This document shows, in pieces, positions 50,205 to 62,937 of a stretch of DNA of 64,000 nucleotides. Each line of letters starts with the position of its first letter. The first letter of the stretch is position 1. The position numbers and the translations under genes were made by a program. The DNA is taken from the NCBI GenBank assembly GCA_007844125.1, contig CM017564.1:22569563-22633562 (forward strand). The letters run 5' to 3'. Origin of the DNA: Sinonovacula constricta (Eukaryota > Mollusca > Bivalvia > Cardiida > Solecurtidae). Below the pieces are notes generated by a model that was not told where the DNA came from, made no database searches, and saw only the letters and a list, made by a program, of their open reading frames with translations.

Positions 50205-50300
50205 CTCTTTGTAAGTGCGAAGTTCGACCACTGTTAAACGTTTTCAGCACCTTTTTTGCCTATTGACCGTTCCAGGACGATAACTGTTTAGTTTGCTATA
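50205..50300 (+). mobile_element. possible degraded family B fragment
   Basis: AAGTGCGAAGTTCGACCACT, then TTTTTTGCCTATTGACCGTT and CCAGGACGATAACTG, follow the family B core order (AAGTGCGAGGTTGG, TTTTGCCGACTGACCGTTCC, AAGGCGGTAACTG) with many changes. It is an old or partial copy. Confidence 0.45.
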
Positions 50301-51512
50301 TTTTGTGTTTCTATATTTTAAATGACGTGTGTGATCTTATGGGTCACTTTAGAATTAATGTATGACATCAATAAACATCAACTCGCTATAACCTTTGAGG
50401 TAACAATGAACGAAACTTGGGTCCAAAACTGTCGTATATCACCTTAAAAGGAAATGTTTGGTTGGATTCCTTGTGAGATCTATCAGAAGATAAACCTGTG
50501 ATTTGAAAATGATGTACAAAATACATCATTATTTCCATTTTGTTATCATTGATATAATTTTGCTTCGTGACCAGAGGTAAGCATGACTGCTGATCAACTT
50601 GAACAAAACTAACGTAAGAGTGGTTGAAACTGTTTACTAAATGCGAGTCTTTATCAAATATGTTTAACAATACCTTACCCCTGTCTTCATAACTCACTAT
50701 AGATGTTTTAGACAATTTTCAAATACAAGACATTACAAATCGTAAAATAAATCTCTCTATATGTTAATTTCTTTCAAATCTAAACATTGACAGAATGGGG
50801 ACTTCTGTTAAAAATAGATACTGACGTCGAAGCGGATCATCCGAATAATGATGATATAATGTGAACTCGAAAGCAAGCAACCGCATGTTTTTAGTAGAAT
50901 AGTTTAAACATAACTAACCATGCTGCGTGACTCAGATAGCACCTTTAAAAAAACCTTATGTTACCCGTCCCGATGGATTTTTTGTGAGATATATATCCAG
51001 CAATGTATACATGTATTTAATCCGGTGGGGTTTATACTATTAATACGGTTGTATCGCAAAAGACTTTACCATTGTACTAAGCTTTAATTTAAATATTCTT
51101 AACTAAATAATGCAATGATTTTAGTTTTAGTATATTTGTTAATCTCAGAGTTGTTGGAGTTCATCTTCTTGTTTCTATTATCTTGTCATCTTTTAAAAAT
51201 CCTTATGCTACGTAACTTAATGAAGATGAAGGCACACAGTTAAACCAATGCACAAGGTTCAAACGTAATTTTATTCAGAATGTGTCACTATCGAGCCAGT
51301 ATACCATTTGACTGACGAATACACATGACAGATATCCGCGTATGCTTCGTCTGAAGTTGTTTCGGATTGATAAGCTTCAATTAGTTAAAATATTTTCGTT
51401 TCAATGTTGTTTTTTATTCTACAAATATGTTTTCTTTAAATGTTTAGATTCAATAAAATGACGAGATTTGAGTTAGACCGTTTTGTTTACCCGTTCAACT
51501 GTATTGTACGTA
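50301..51512. other. AT-rich intergenic; one unexplained open frame
   Basis: A 109-codon minus-strand open frame at 50386-50715 has mixed composition but no motif I recognise. No splice context supports it. Nothing else was seen. Confidence 0.4.
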
Positions 51513-51775
51513 GAGTTACATAATCAATATATTTGTATAGCGCTTTCAGCGGAATTGAGTCACTCTGTTATAAATGCTTTAAGAACATGTTTATGTCAAT
51601 GTTAACCAACTCGATATAAGGTTTTCTTTGTTCATTGTTAACCCTTGACAACTCTTTTGAAAACCGCTCAATAGATCCTGTCCCTGTATAGCTATACTTA
51701 TTCACGGCTGTGGTCTACTCCACTGCAAATGTAAACACGCCTACCTTAAAAGCAACAATATACAGCTAAAAAGTA
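51513..51775 (+). mobile_element. dispersed repeat family C, copy 1
   Basis: Aligns over about 260 bp with 56408-56670 in the same orientation: AGTTACATAATCAATATA, ATAGCGC, AATGCTTTAAGAA, GTTCATTGTT, GAAAACGCTCAAT-like, TTATTCACG-C, GTGGTCTACTCCA, GTAAAC and CCACCTTAA-type blocks. Non-coding. Confidence 0.7.
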
Positions 51776-51798
51776 TTAAGATAAATTGTGTATGTAAA

Positions 51799-51800
<2 letters not shown>

Positions 51801-51829
<29 letters not shown>
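51801..51829. repeat. poly-T run
   Basis: About 29 T in a row, 7 bases upstream of a family B copy on the same strand. It may be its remnant tail or simple slippage. Confidence 0.9.
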
Positions 51830-51835
51830 TCTTTA

Positions 51836-52475
51836 TCATATATAATATGTCAACTGCGGATAAATCCTCGGCGTTTATAATATGTTTTTTAAACGATTAA
51901 CTCTAAACAATACTACGTTTTATTTTGTTGATTTTCTAAAATTCTATTGTTTCTTCCATATTGTTTACATTTCACTTTTGACACTTTTGGCATATGACGT
52001 CATGGCACTTATGACGTCGTTATATGGTTCTTATAATATATCAGCGCTTGTACTGCTTTATTTTATTTTAAACTACTCTCTCATTTGGAATTTTTTGGTT
52101 GCCGAGGCTTTTATCTACTGTAAATACTGTACATATGTTCATTATATCTGTTTTAACTCCCGATGCAGGTGCTTATTGTTAGTTGTGTCACTTTGACGGG
52201 ATACTTTTATTTACACTGTTTGTTTGATAGAAAAACCGTCAGGAAGTGCGAGGTTGGAGCGCTCCACAAACCAGGTTTAAGCACCCCAGTTGGCCATTTT
52301 GCCGACTGACCGTTCCAAGGCGGTAACTGATGGTTTTTCTTTTTGTGTGTTATGTCTCGTCTCTGTGTTTTTGTCACATTTACATTTACCTTGTCTGCCT
52401 TGGTCTGCAGGTAGATAAAATTTAAATATCTGTGAAAATTTTGATAGGACCTTTTCTTATTTACCTATTAGGAAT
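51836..52475 (+). mobile_element. dispersed repeat family B, long copy
   Basis: Carries the full set of family B landmarks in order. It starts with AACTGCGGATAAATCCTCGG near 51850 and ends with GATAGGACC-TTTTCTTAT near 52460. The direct neighbour at 52940-53622 repeats it 1.1 kb downstream in the same orientation. Confidence 0.82.
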
Positions 52476-52939
52476 AACCAGCGGATTGTCTTCGAAGAAA
52501 ATGGTATTTTTGTCTAATATGCATGTAACGATATAGATTTAAAAGTAGCAAGCTTCACTACCAAAGCGATAATTTAGTATTATATTTTGTTTCTCTTGAT
52601 TGTCTTCTGATGATTTTTCAATATGTGCATGAAAGATAAATCCGTATGTATTTATATTTCATATTATTTTAACCTCAAAATACAAATACAAAACAATACA
52701 TGAAAGATAAATCAACGAGTTTGCAATTGACCTTTTTACAGTCAGGAATTTGCATTGCTTTTAAATTACCCGATGGCCGGACAGGTCGTTGAGACTTTAT
52801 GAATATAGTGACTATAAGCCATTTATTGTCTCTTCATCACCCCAGTCGTTCCCTATATAGGTGAAACAACACTTGAGCAGTCTCCATACCCTTTACGTGA
52901 GATTGCACAGTAGGTATAACATCGGGATTTTTTTTACCT
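52476..52939. other. spacer between two family B copies
   Basis: Nothing recognised. A GC-richer patch lies near 52760-52880. Confidence 0.45.
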
Positions 52940-53622
52940 TTCTAATATATATTACGCCAACTGCGGATAAATCCTCGGCTTTTTTATATAAAAAAAAACG
53001 TATTAACTCTTAACAACTCTACATTTTCTGTTAATTTAGGTTGTTTTTCTACAATTCAATGATTCATATTTGTTACATTTCACTGTTGACATTTTTGGCA
53101 TATGATGTCATGGCATTGTATGACGTCATTATGTTGTTCTTTTTATATATCAGCGCTTGTGCTTTTTTATTTCAAACTACTCTCTCATTTGGAATTTTTA
53201 GGTTGCCGAGGCTTTTATCTACTGTACATACTGTACATATGTTGATAGTTTATTTTATTACTAGATATTCTGTATATACATAAGTTCATTGTATCTGTTT
53301 GAACTCCCGATGCAGGTGCTTACTGTTAGTTATTTCACTTTGAGGGGATATTTTTATTTACATTGTTTGTTTAATAGAAAAACCCTCAGAAAGTGCGAGG
53401 TTGGCGCGCTCCATAAACCAGGTTTACGCACCCCAGTCGGCCCTTTTGCCGACCGACTGTTCCAAGGCGGTAACTGATGTTTTTTTCTGTTTGTGTTGTT
53501 ATGTCTCGTCTCTGTGTTTTGTCACATTTGCATTTACCTTGTTTGCCTTTGTCTACAGGTAGATAAAATTTAAATATCTGTGGAAATTTTGATAGGACCG
53601 TTTTTATTCACCTATTATAGAT
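52940..53622 (+). mobile_element. dispersed repeat family B, long copy in direct orientation
   Basis: Same order of landmarks as 51836-52475 with scattered changes (for example CATATGATGTCATGGCAT instead of CATATGACGTCATGGCA). The open frames at 53041-53283 and 53289-53477 lie inside it and are not conserved as protein between copies, so they are not taken as genes. Confidence 0.82.
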
Positions 53623-54481
53623 CATTTAATACATAATATATCCATTAAGAAACGTTAAACGTTAAAAGAAGCCAAAGTTCGTATTCCATTAAAATTGAGC
53701 AGGTTTAGGAGTCAAATGTCTTGGTGGCAATTGAATTCGCTGTTTACCGATCCAATCAGGGGGTAAATTATAAACGTCTTGAATGAAAGAATAGCATACT
53801 GAACATATCACATTCTCAAAAACCAATATTTGTAAAGGTTTGAAATGCACTACGTTCAGCAGTCTGACAAAGAAAAGTATTGATTTGTATTTGTTAAATA
53901 TTCTCTCTCATATTATGATAAAAGCCGTGTATGTGCAGGATTTCAGTGGCATGAGTTAAACCTTTAGAACATGGGATCACCGAATAATATGATTGAACGT
54001 CAAATATTGTTATGAGCATTTTATAATCTTATACATCTTGCCATATTGCAAACATTCACTGTATCTTTTGATCCAGAGTTGTTTATATACAAGACACAAC
54101 CAACTGAGTAAGTAGTTGACACCTTAAAGCGCGACATGATATATCACTAATTTTAAGCTGATATTTTGAGTTTCAACTTGGTAAACCTTTCCAGAGTCGT
54201 TCTGAATTATGAAACTGCTTCTGTACTGTGTCCATAAACTCTGTATATAACAAACAAACTGCTTAAAAGACACGCATTTATATATTTTTAGAACGATTTG
54301 TCAGTATAATTTGTAGTATTTTTATACCCTCCTTACAATGAATCTTTTAATAAACACAACTCTTACACATAAAATTATGAAACTGATTGTTACTTTAGAA
54401 TGGAAAGTGTTATTTTAACAAATCGATATGTACCTAGCAACTCAAACGTTTAGTCGGTGGAGTTTTATACTAAACCCTTTG
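53623..54481. other. AT-rich intergenic, nothing recognised
   Basis: No repeat or coding segment recognised. Confidence 0.5.
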
Positions 54482-54575
54482 CCTGCTAATCGCGGACACA
54501 GGTCGCGCTAGCAGTTTACCTCCCTCACTGCTAGTCGCGGACACAGGTCGTGCTCGATAGTGACCTCAATAGAAA
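54482..54575. repeat. two direct copies of a hairpin-forming GC-rich motif
   Basis: CGCGGACACAGGTCG occurs at 54491 and 54536, 45 bp apart. In the first copy CTGCTA...CGCG before the GACACAGGT loop pairs with CGCG...TAGCAG after it. The second copy keeps ACTGCTA and GATAGT imperfectly. Confidence 0.7.
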
Positions 54576-56407
<1,832 letters not shown>

Positions 56408-56670
56408 TACATAATCAATATAATTTAATAGCGCAGTCAGATGCATTGTACCACTCTGCCATGTTTTCAATGCTTTAAGAAATTGTTTTTGTCAAAATAT
56501 ACCCACTCGACGCTTGGTTTTCTGTGTTCATTGTTTACTTTGTCAGCACTATTGAAAACTGCTCAATTGGTCCCCTGGACAGCAATAATTATTCACCGCA
56601 GTGGTCTACTCCATTGTGAATGTAAACCATCCCACCTTAACGGCAAGACTCCCCAGATAAAAACGTGTGA
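56408..56670 (+). mobile_element. dispersed repeat family C, copy 2
   Basis: Aligns with 51513-51775, same orientation. Similarity starts at AGTTACATAATCAATATA and ends near AAAAACGTG. The 79-codon open frame inside it is not shared by copy 1. Confidence 0.7.
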
Positions 56671-56860
56671 ACATGAATAAGTTTGTCTCATCCAACGAAT
56701 AACAAGTTGATTCTGATAAGTGTCATCGATGAACACTGGCCTATTTGTTAAATAGACATGTGTAACAACAAAGAGGGAAAACTGTTCAACGTAGAATGAG
56801 CAATCAGAATAGCGGTTAAATTTAAGGAATATATTAGTCCCACTAAAACAATTATTTTTC

Positions 56861-56861
<1 letters not shown>

Positions 56862-56914
<53 letters not shown>
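56862..56914. repeat. (TAA)n trinucleotide microsatellite
   Basis: About 53 bp of uninterrupted TAATAA repeats. Confidence 0.97.
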
Positions 56915-56916
<2 letters not shown>

Positions 56917-58179
56917 CATACATAGTAGTTATATAAAAACATGTTTACAAGCATATCATTATCATTACATTATTATCTTAAGATTTATTTAAGAGGGTAA
57001 ATCCTTTAACCATAGTCTAATATTTGTTTATGCCCGGTGTTTTGATGTATCCTAGAGACAAGTTAACAGTACGTGCGTGACTACTTGCATACAAGGTGTA
57101 AACAGTTTAACGAGCGATTTAATAGGACGATAGTCCCCGATGATGAGTAATCTGGGTATTAAGTCAAGGAAGCCATTTTAAATTACAATAGGGGCACTAG
57201 TGGACAAGTGGTTGATTTTACTGGATATAAGCCGGTGTTTTATGTTGGATTTGCAGGAAAATATTCTGTGCTGGTAAAGCGGACATTAAACTTGCAGGTT
57301 TCTGATGTTCACTGATTACAATAAGCCGTAGGAGAAGATTAAAGAAAAAACAACAGAAAACTGTTGCTGGAGGAAGGACGAGCAGTGCAGAGGTTAAAAT
57401 TCCTTAGTTAAAACATTAATTTGTGTCAAAATTATTTATGGATGTTATGATAACAACAAATGTGTAGTAGTTCATATGTTCTTATGGTTAACGTTTGCTG
57501 GAAAATACGAAATAAATGAGAAAGCAATCATACACAGTGTGATTTTGAGTACAGTAAATATACTTATAAGGGGAATCTTATAAAAGGTCTTATATGAAAC
57601 AGTACTTAAATAAATTTACTAAGTAAATGGATGCTGAGAAACAACAGTATGAATGGAGATACATGCCTCACCATTTCGTTACCATAAAGTCGACCAGTAA
57701 GCTGCAGATACAGAGTAGTCCCTGACACTTCACTTCTTACGAACTCATGAATATTTTTCTGTGAATTTAATAAACATTATCACTGGTCACACTTACAAAT
57801 AATCTGATATATATCCTTCTATTTATTACCTTTTTATAACAAGGTTATCCGTTAATTATTACACCTAATTGGTTACATTTCAAATGGACACTGGATAATC
57901 AGCTATAATAAAACAGTCAACCATGATTCCTTATCAGTAAACACAAAATTGAGATATTACCCAAATAGACCACAGGCGGTGTTCAGCAGAGATCATCACA
58001 GCATTCAGGGACATAATTGAATGACCTTTTACCTTTACTCAGAGACGGTGCTGCTCAGAGGTTAAATTCAATTAAAATTTTAGAAGTGTTGCTGCTGAGA
58101 GATTGTTGCTGTTAACAGGTGCATTTTGTTGAGGTTTTACTGTACATGTTTACATGTGAAAATCAACGGATCAAACAAT
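56915..58179 (+). promoter_or_regulatory. upstream region of TRIM-like gene 2
   Basis: AT-rich. GTGCTGCTCAGAGGTTAAAT (near 58029) and the related GAGCAGTGCAGAGGTTAAAA (near 57380) are short similar words upstream of the gene. No promoter element was firmly recognised, and a 5' UTR intron as suggested for gene 1 cannot be placed here. Confidence 0.3.
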
Positions 58180-58487
58180 ATGGCGACTGCAAGTCACTAT
58201 AACGAGGGGGTCAGCTAAATATATTGACGCGAAATGTTTCCCATGTACCGATAACAACAAAGACCAGACTGCGGATCATTATTGCTACGACTGTGAGAAA
58301 CATTTGTGTAAGGCTTGTTTGGGTATTCATAATTCATCGATTCCAGATCACGCCGCAGTGCAAGGAAATAGAGGCGACGAAAGTGAGCTTACCGAAAATG
58401 TAAGAACCATAAGGAGGAGTTAATAACTCTGTTCTGTCTTCAGCACAAAGAATTGATGTGCATTCAATGTCGCCGCCAGGATCACAG
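58180..58487 (+). CDS. gene 2, exon 1: tandem B-boxes, two apparent frame shifts
   Basis: The ATG sits in CAATATGGCG. After the G5 run the second frame gives the first B-box: Cys-x2-Cys, then HYCYDC, then CEKH-LCKACLGIH. After the A4 run the original frame resumes with CKNHKEELITLFC, then ELMCIQC and QDHR. All zinc ligand positions seen in gene 1 are kept, which argues for recent or present selection. Confidence 0.75.
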
Positions 58488-61034
58488 GTCAGTTATGTTA
58501 ACATAACTTAGCATCGTTGTATATTTGCCATAAACAAGGTATTTCTTGTAAGTGAAATGTTACAATCACTATGCATTATTGATATTTTTTTCCAAAACAC
58601 ATATACATGTATTTGCTCTTGTACATGCATTGAGTGGTCATTTTATTTTCGTAACTAACGTGTATACTTGGTAATTATATCTCAAGACTGCTTTATGTCC
58701 ATAATAACATTATGGAAGCTGGTATGTGCATGCGTAGCCAGCTCTTCACACCGTTAAGCATTTTGTGCACTTCAGTTTAAATGATACTTGTTCATGATCT
58801 TAACATAATATTAGCAACTTGTATGTGCATTGAATAGTCATTTCTTTAGGTTGTTACAAAACTTTGGCGCTTCGATTTCTTTATAAATGGCCGCTTTCTC
58901 AAGTCGTTAACCTATTTTTGCACTTTATAATTCTGTTATATAATCACGTCCTTAGGTCGTTACGCGACTTTTCCTTTCTGTATTCTTAATACGCATTCCT
59001 AGGCCGTCATACAACTTTTGCACTTTATAGTTCAGTTAAATGATCGGCATTTATAATAAGTCCGTATTTTCTTTACAACAGATAACCCAATTTGAAACGT
59101 GACCGTTGTAAACCATTACATTGTTTTGATTTTCTCAGTTTTCGACCCAATTTATTGTGTGAACAAAATCTTTACACAGTCCAACTACATTCTTTCTGTA
59201 CCTTAGTAAACAGTTTACCATTTGTCTTACGTTTTAGAGATGATGTAAAAAATAATGACTATATGAATGAAAGAATCTCTAACAAAAATACAGAAATATT
59301 AAATGATTGATACAACATTTGACATTTCGGAACGACTAACAGGACCATTATTTAAACGCGTTGTCTTTCATGTTTAATTATAAGTGAATAGAAATAAACC
59401 AGACTTATTTGTGTGTGTGAGTGTGTGTATGTGTGTGTGGGGGGGGGGGGGGGCGTGGGGAGTAGCAATTGTTTGACCAAGTTGACAAAATAAATCGAAT
59501 TTGGAAAAACTTGAATTCTTATTTTTCACATATATACTCCAAAATAAGTTAACTCAGTTAATCATTCTTGTGATACATTCTTTAAATCACGAGGGAAACC
59601 TACTGATACTCAGTTGATCATTCTTATGATACGACCTTTAGATTATGTGGGAAACCTACTGATACTCAGTTAATCATTCTTATGATACGACCTTTAAATT
59701 ATGTGGGAAACCTACTGATACTCAGTTGATCATTCTTATGATACGACCTTTAAATTATGTGGGAAACCTACTGATACTCAGTCAATCGTTCTTGTGATAC
59801 GGCTTTTAAATTATGTGGGAAACCTACTGGTACTCACTTAATCATTCTTGTGATAAAGCCTTCAAATTATGTGGTAAACACACAGATACTCAGTTAATCA
59901 TTCTTGTGATACGGCCTTTAAATTATGTGGGAAACCTACTGATACTCAGTTAATCATTCTTGTGATACGGCCTTTAAATTATGTGGGAAACCTACTGATA
60001 CTCAGTTAATCATTCTTGTGATACGGCCTTAAATCACGCAGAAAACCTTCTGATGCAATCCACCATTGTATTTCAGAACATGTAAAGACGTCAGACACAT
60101 CCAGGAAACCGCCAGACAGCTTAGTGCTGACACAGATTTAAAAGATGTTACTGCACAACTGCAATCTGCGCTGAGTAACGTACAGAAATCAATTGAAGCT
60201 CTGGATAACGATGTAGCATCTATACAAAATATGGGCAGTGCTTTTTTGAAAGAGCTTGAAGATTATGCCGAGAAACTATTGTCCCTTATAAAGGAACTGA
60301 GGGAGAAAGAACAAGGTGACATCAAAAGTAAAGAAGATCAGCTTGTTGCCGATGGCCAACGATATCGACAAGGCTGTGTTTTAGCTAAAGGTGAAGGCAA
60401 CCGATGTTTAGATGCTATTAATAAACCAAATCAGTTGATAGCCAATCTGTTTATCCTTAAGACGAAGGCCCAGACAATAACGAAACAAGTTAATGCTCTT
60501 TGTGACCAATCAGAGAGTTGGATAGAAGGACGCCAGTTTAAATTTACGGCAGACACGAAAATAATGAATTCGCTTTATCACTCCCTCTTTACAAATGTCA
60601 GCACTAAGGTGGTAGACATGACTTCTTTGGTTACAGTTGGAGAAGCAGTAGATATTCCAATGCAAGGGGCAGCAGGGAGAATAGGAAACAGTCGAGAATC
60701 AAGAGAGAAACGCGGGGGAAGTCCAGTAGAAGTACCAGTAAACAAAAGAAAACGAGTAGATGAGACATTAAAAGGACCAGGAGATAAGCCATCAGGAGGG
60801 AAAGCACCGTCTATAAAAAGTCAAGTTAAAAATATAAACGTCCGTATACCAGTGGATAGGTACCAGTGTGATATCATTGGTTGTTATTGCCCTAGTGACG
60901 GGTATTTGCTGTTAGCAGATCACACCAACTGCAGACTGAAGCGTTTAGACCCTTCAAGCGGCACAGTAACCAAATACTGTGATACAAAAGTCAGTCCAAG
61001 GAACATCTGCTGCATTGGTCCACAAGAAGTTGCA
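58180..61034 (+). CDS. TRIM-like gene 2 (partial): RING-less B-box / coiled-coil / NHL-like protein with a disrupted exon 1
   Basis: Paralogue of the gene at 3.2-10.5 kb. Exon 1 is 58180-58487 (308 nt, same length as in gene 1) and exon 2 is 60077-61034; a third, propeller-coding exon is expected beyond the window. The split Arg codon (AG/A) and the phase-0 end at QEVA/GTAAGT match gene 1. Exon 1 as written is broken. Reading from the ATG meets TAA at 58216, because G5 at 58206-58210 is one base too long for the B-box frame. A second, opposite shift follows at the A4 run 58395-58398. The two cancel, so exon 2 is in frame with the ATG. Either this is a young pseudogene or, more likely, the homopolymer lengths are consensus errors. 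Confidence 0.7.
59408..59455. repeat. (TG)n followed by a G run
   Basis: Short TG tract running into about 13 consecutive G, then CGTGGGG. Confidence 0.9.
59555..60058. repeat. 56-bp minisatellite, 9 copies, in gene 2 intron 1
   Basis: The unit contains CAGTTAATCATTCTTGTGAT, ACGGCCTTTAAATTATGTGG, GAAACCTACTGATACT. Copies start at 59555 and then every 56 bp to 60003 with no change of period. The last copy degrades into the branch-point and pyrimidine region of exon 2. Confidence 0.95.
60077..61034 (+). CDS. gene 2, exon 2: coiled coil, basic linker and first propeller blade
   Basis: Open throughout from the TATTTCAG acceptor to the GTAAGT donor at 61035. It begins TCKDVRHIQETARQL, typical of the segment after the second B-box in this family. 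The heptad-rich coiled coil contains LEDYAEKLLSLIKELREK, nearly the same as in gene 1. The linker is longer and more basic than in gene 1, with a KRKR nuclear-localisation-like patch (PVNKRKRVDE). The blade signature CPSDGYLLLADH follows. Reading past 61034 runs into intron sequence and stops at 61208. Confidence 0.88.
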
Positions 61035-62533
61035 GTAAGTACAATTGTAATGTCTCATTGGCGATTAAGATGTGATATTATTCATTCGCGCGTGAATATT
61101 TATCTCAAACCCCATTTTACAAAACACTGTAGTTCCAAGTTATGTGATTATGGCGTAATAATACATGTGTTACAAATAAACTTGTACAGGTTTACAATAA
61201 CAAGATAATTCAACAATAATATAATTCAAATAAATTTAAGTATCTAAAATTTGCACGTGGATACGTTTCACATTATCATTGTGTTTAAATGAATATTAAA
61301 TAACATCATACTCCAAAACAAGTTCATTTCTGGTAAAAAAACGGTAACATATAATGTTTTATATTTAACACAAACTCATATAATAATAATTATTTATATT
61401 TTATAGAGCATATAGTGTTCTATATTAAATACAAACTGATATAATAATAAGGCATGTTTCAATGGTAAATCAAGTATCATTAGTTTATGTATGTATGTTA
61501 TTTCTTATTATGTGAAATAATTGCGATATGTTTCTTTAGTCAGATGTGTGTTCATTTTGGTGCAATACTGTGCATCTACATTACTCTCCATTCATCGCTC
61601 GTGTGATATTAAGTTCACTTTTCGGCGTTTCTGGTAAAGATAGTTCATTGGTCGCTTCATTATCCGATGAAGATTTCAGTCCAATGATATAGCTTGTTTC
61701 CTTCGATTGTGGCATTGGGCGCAGCCATTGTTATAATTCTAGTCTTCACGCTGAAGAGTATGACTTTTAAGCAGTATTATGACTGGCCAATCCTTGTTCA
61801 ATTCAGTTCGATAAGACGACAAAAAATTTACCAATAAACCCATGGTAGTAAAACGGAAAAGTCGAGCCGATCCTTGCGGACTGTTTTTCATTATATTCAA
61901 ATTAGTTTTTAATTATTTTTTTTTTTAAAAACCGGTTTTCCATATTATATGAAAGATATAGAGTTAAGTTCAACATGATAAACATACTGTTTGGGTGTCT
62001 ATGGTGAACTTGATGACCGTGTATTTTATCTACAGGATTATTCTGAAACAAATGTATTAAAGACCAATCAAAGTGAATTCATCTTACAGGTATCGATTTG
62101 TCTTTAAATGGATTTGTAATCCGACCGTGACTTAACTGATAATATCGCTATTTTGTTTCTTGCCGTCGCCTTTTTTTCTTGACAGGAAAATTAAAAACAT
62201 TGCTATGCCTCTGCATTTGTTTGCGGATATACAAGTAAACTGATAATTCCCTATAAATAGGAATACAATTTTAATAACTTTACCCCTGTTAGATAACACA
62301 GAAAAATAAAGATAAGATGTTCTACAACTCCTGTTTCTGTAACATGTTGAGGTCGCTTTATGAAGTAAGTGAGAAACTTCAATCTTTTGTTGTGATTGTG
62401 TTCACCAATATTCCGGTACATCGTTCCACTGATGATCGCACAAATCTAAGCAACTTTGTCATAGCCCAAATGCTCATGGAAATATATCCTAGCTTACCAA
62501 GCAATACAAAATCGTTTGGCTCATCCATCCCAC
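61035..62533 (+). other. gene 2, intron 2 (start); nothing else recognised
   Basis: AT-rich. In gene 1 the matching intron is 4.1 kb, so the third exon could lie past the window end. No NHL-like coding segment was found here. Confidence 0.55.
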
Positions 62534-62937
62534 GCATACACACAAGACACACACACGCACCCCCTCCCCATACACACAAACTCCCCACACACAAACACTC
62601 CCACCACACCCCACTTACAAACACCCCCCACACACAGGCACACAAACACCCACACACACAACCCCCCTGCCACACACAAAATCCATCCACACACAAACAA
62701 CTCCCCACACACCATCCCCCACACAACCGCCCCAGACGCACACAAACAACTCTCCCACACACCATCCCCCCACACATCATCCCACCACACACCACCCCCA
62801 CACGCACACAAAAAAACACCCCCACCCACACACACACCTACATACACACCACCACTACATACACCGCACACCACCCCTGCATACACACACCACCACCACC
62901 ACCCCTACCCTCCATCCCCCCACACCCACCCCACGAA
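62534..62937. repeat. CA/CCA-rich low-complexity tract
   Basis: About 400 bp almost without G or T-rich interruption, made of ACACAC, CCCCCA and CACACCA words. Open frames on both strands (Pro/Thr/His on +, Val/Cys/Gly on -) are compositional artefacts. Confidence 0.93.

Larger units (their letters stand above)
58488..60076 (+). other. gene 2, intron 1
   Basis: 1.6 kb GT-AG intron. A TG/G tract (59408-59455) and a 56-bp tandem array (59555-60058) fill its 3' part, the latter ending about 20 bases from the AG at 60075-60076. Confidence 0.72.

Noticed and set aside
50386..50715. 109-codon minus-strand open frame with ordinary composition
   Set aside because: No motif, homologue or splice context that I recognise. 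Kept only as an unexplained open frame in the interval note.
53041..53477. Small membrane-protein-like open frames inside family B copies
   Set aside because: Equivalent frames are not conserved in the other copies, so they are chance openings in a non-coding repeat.
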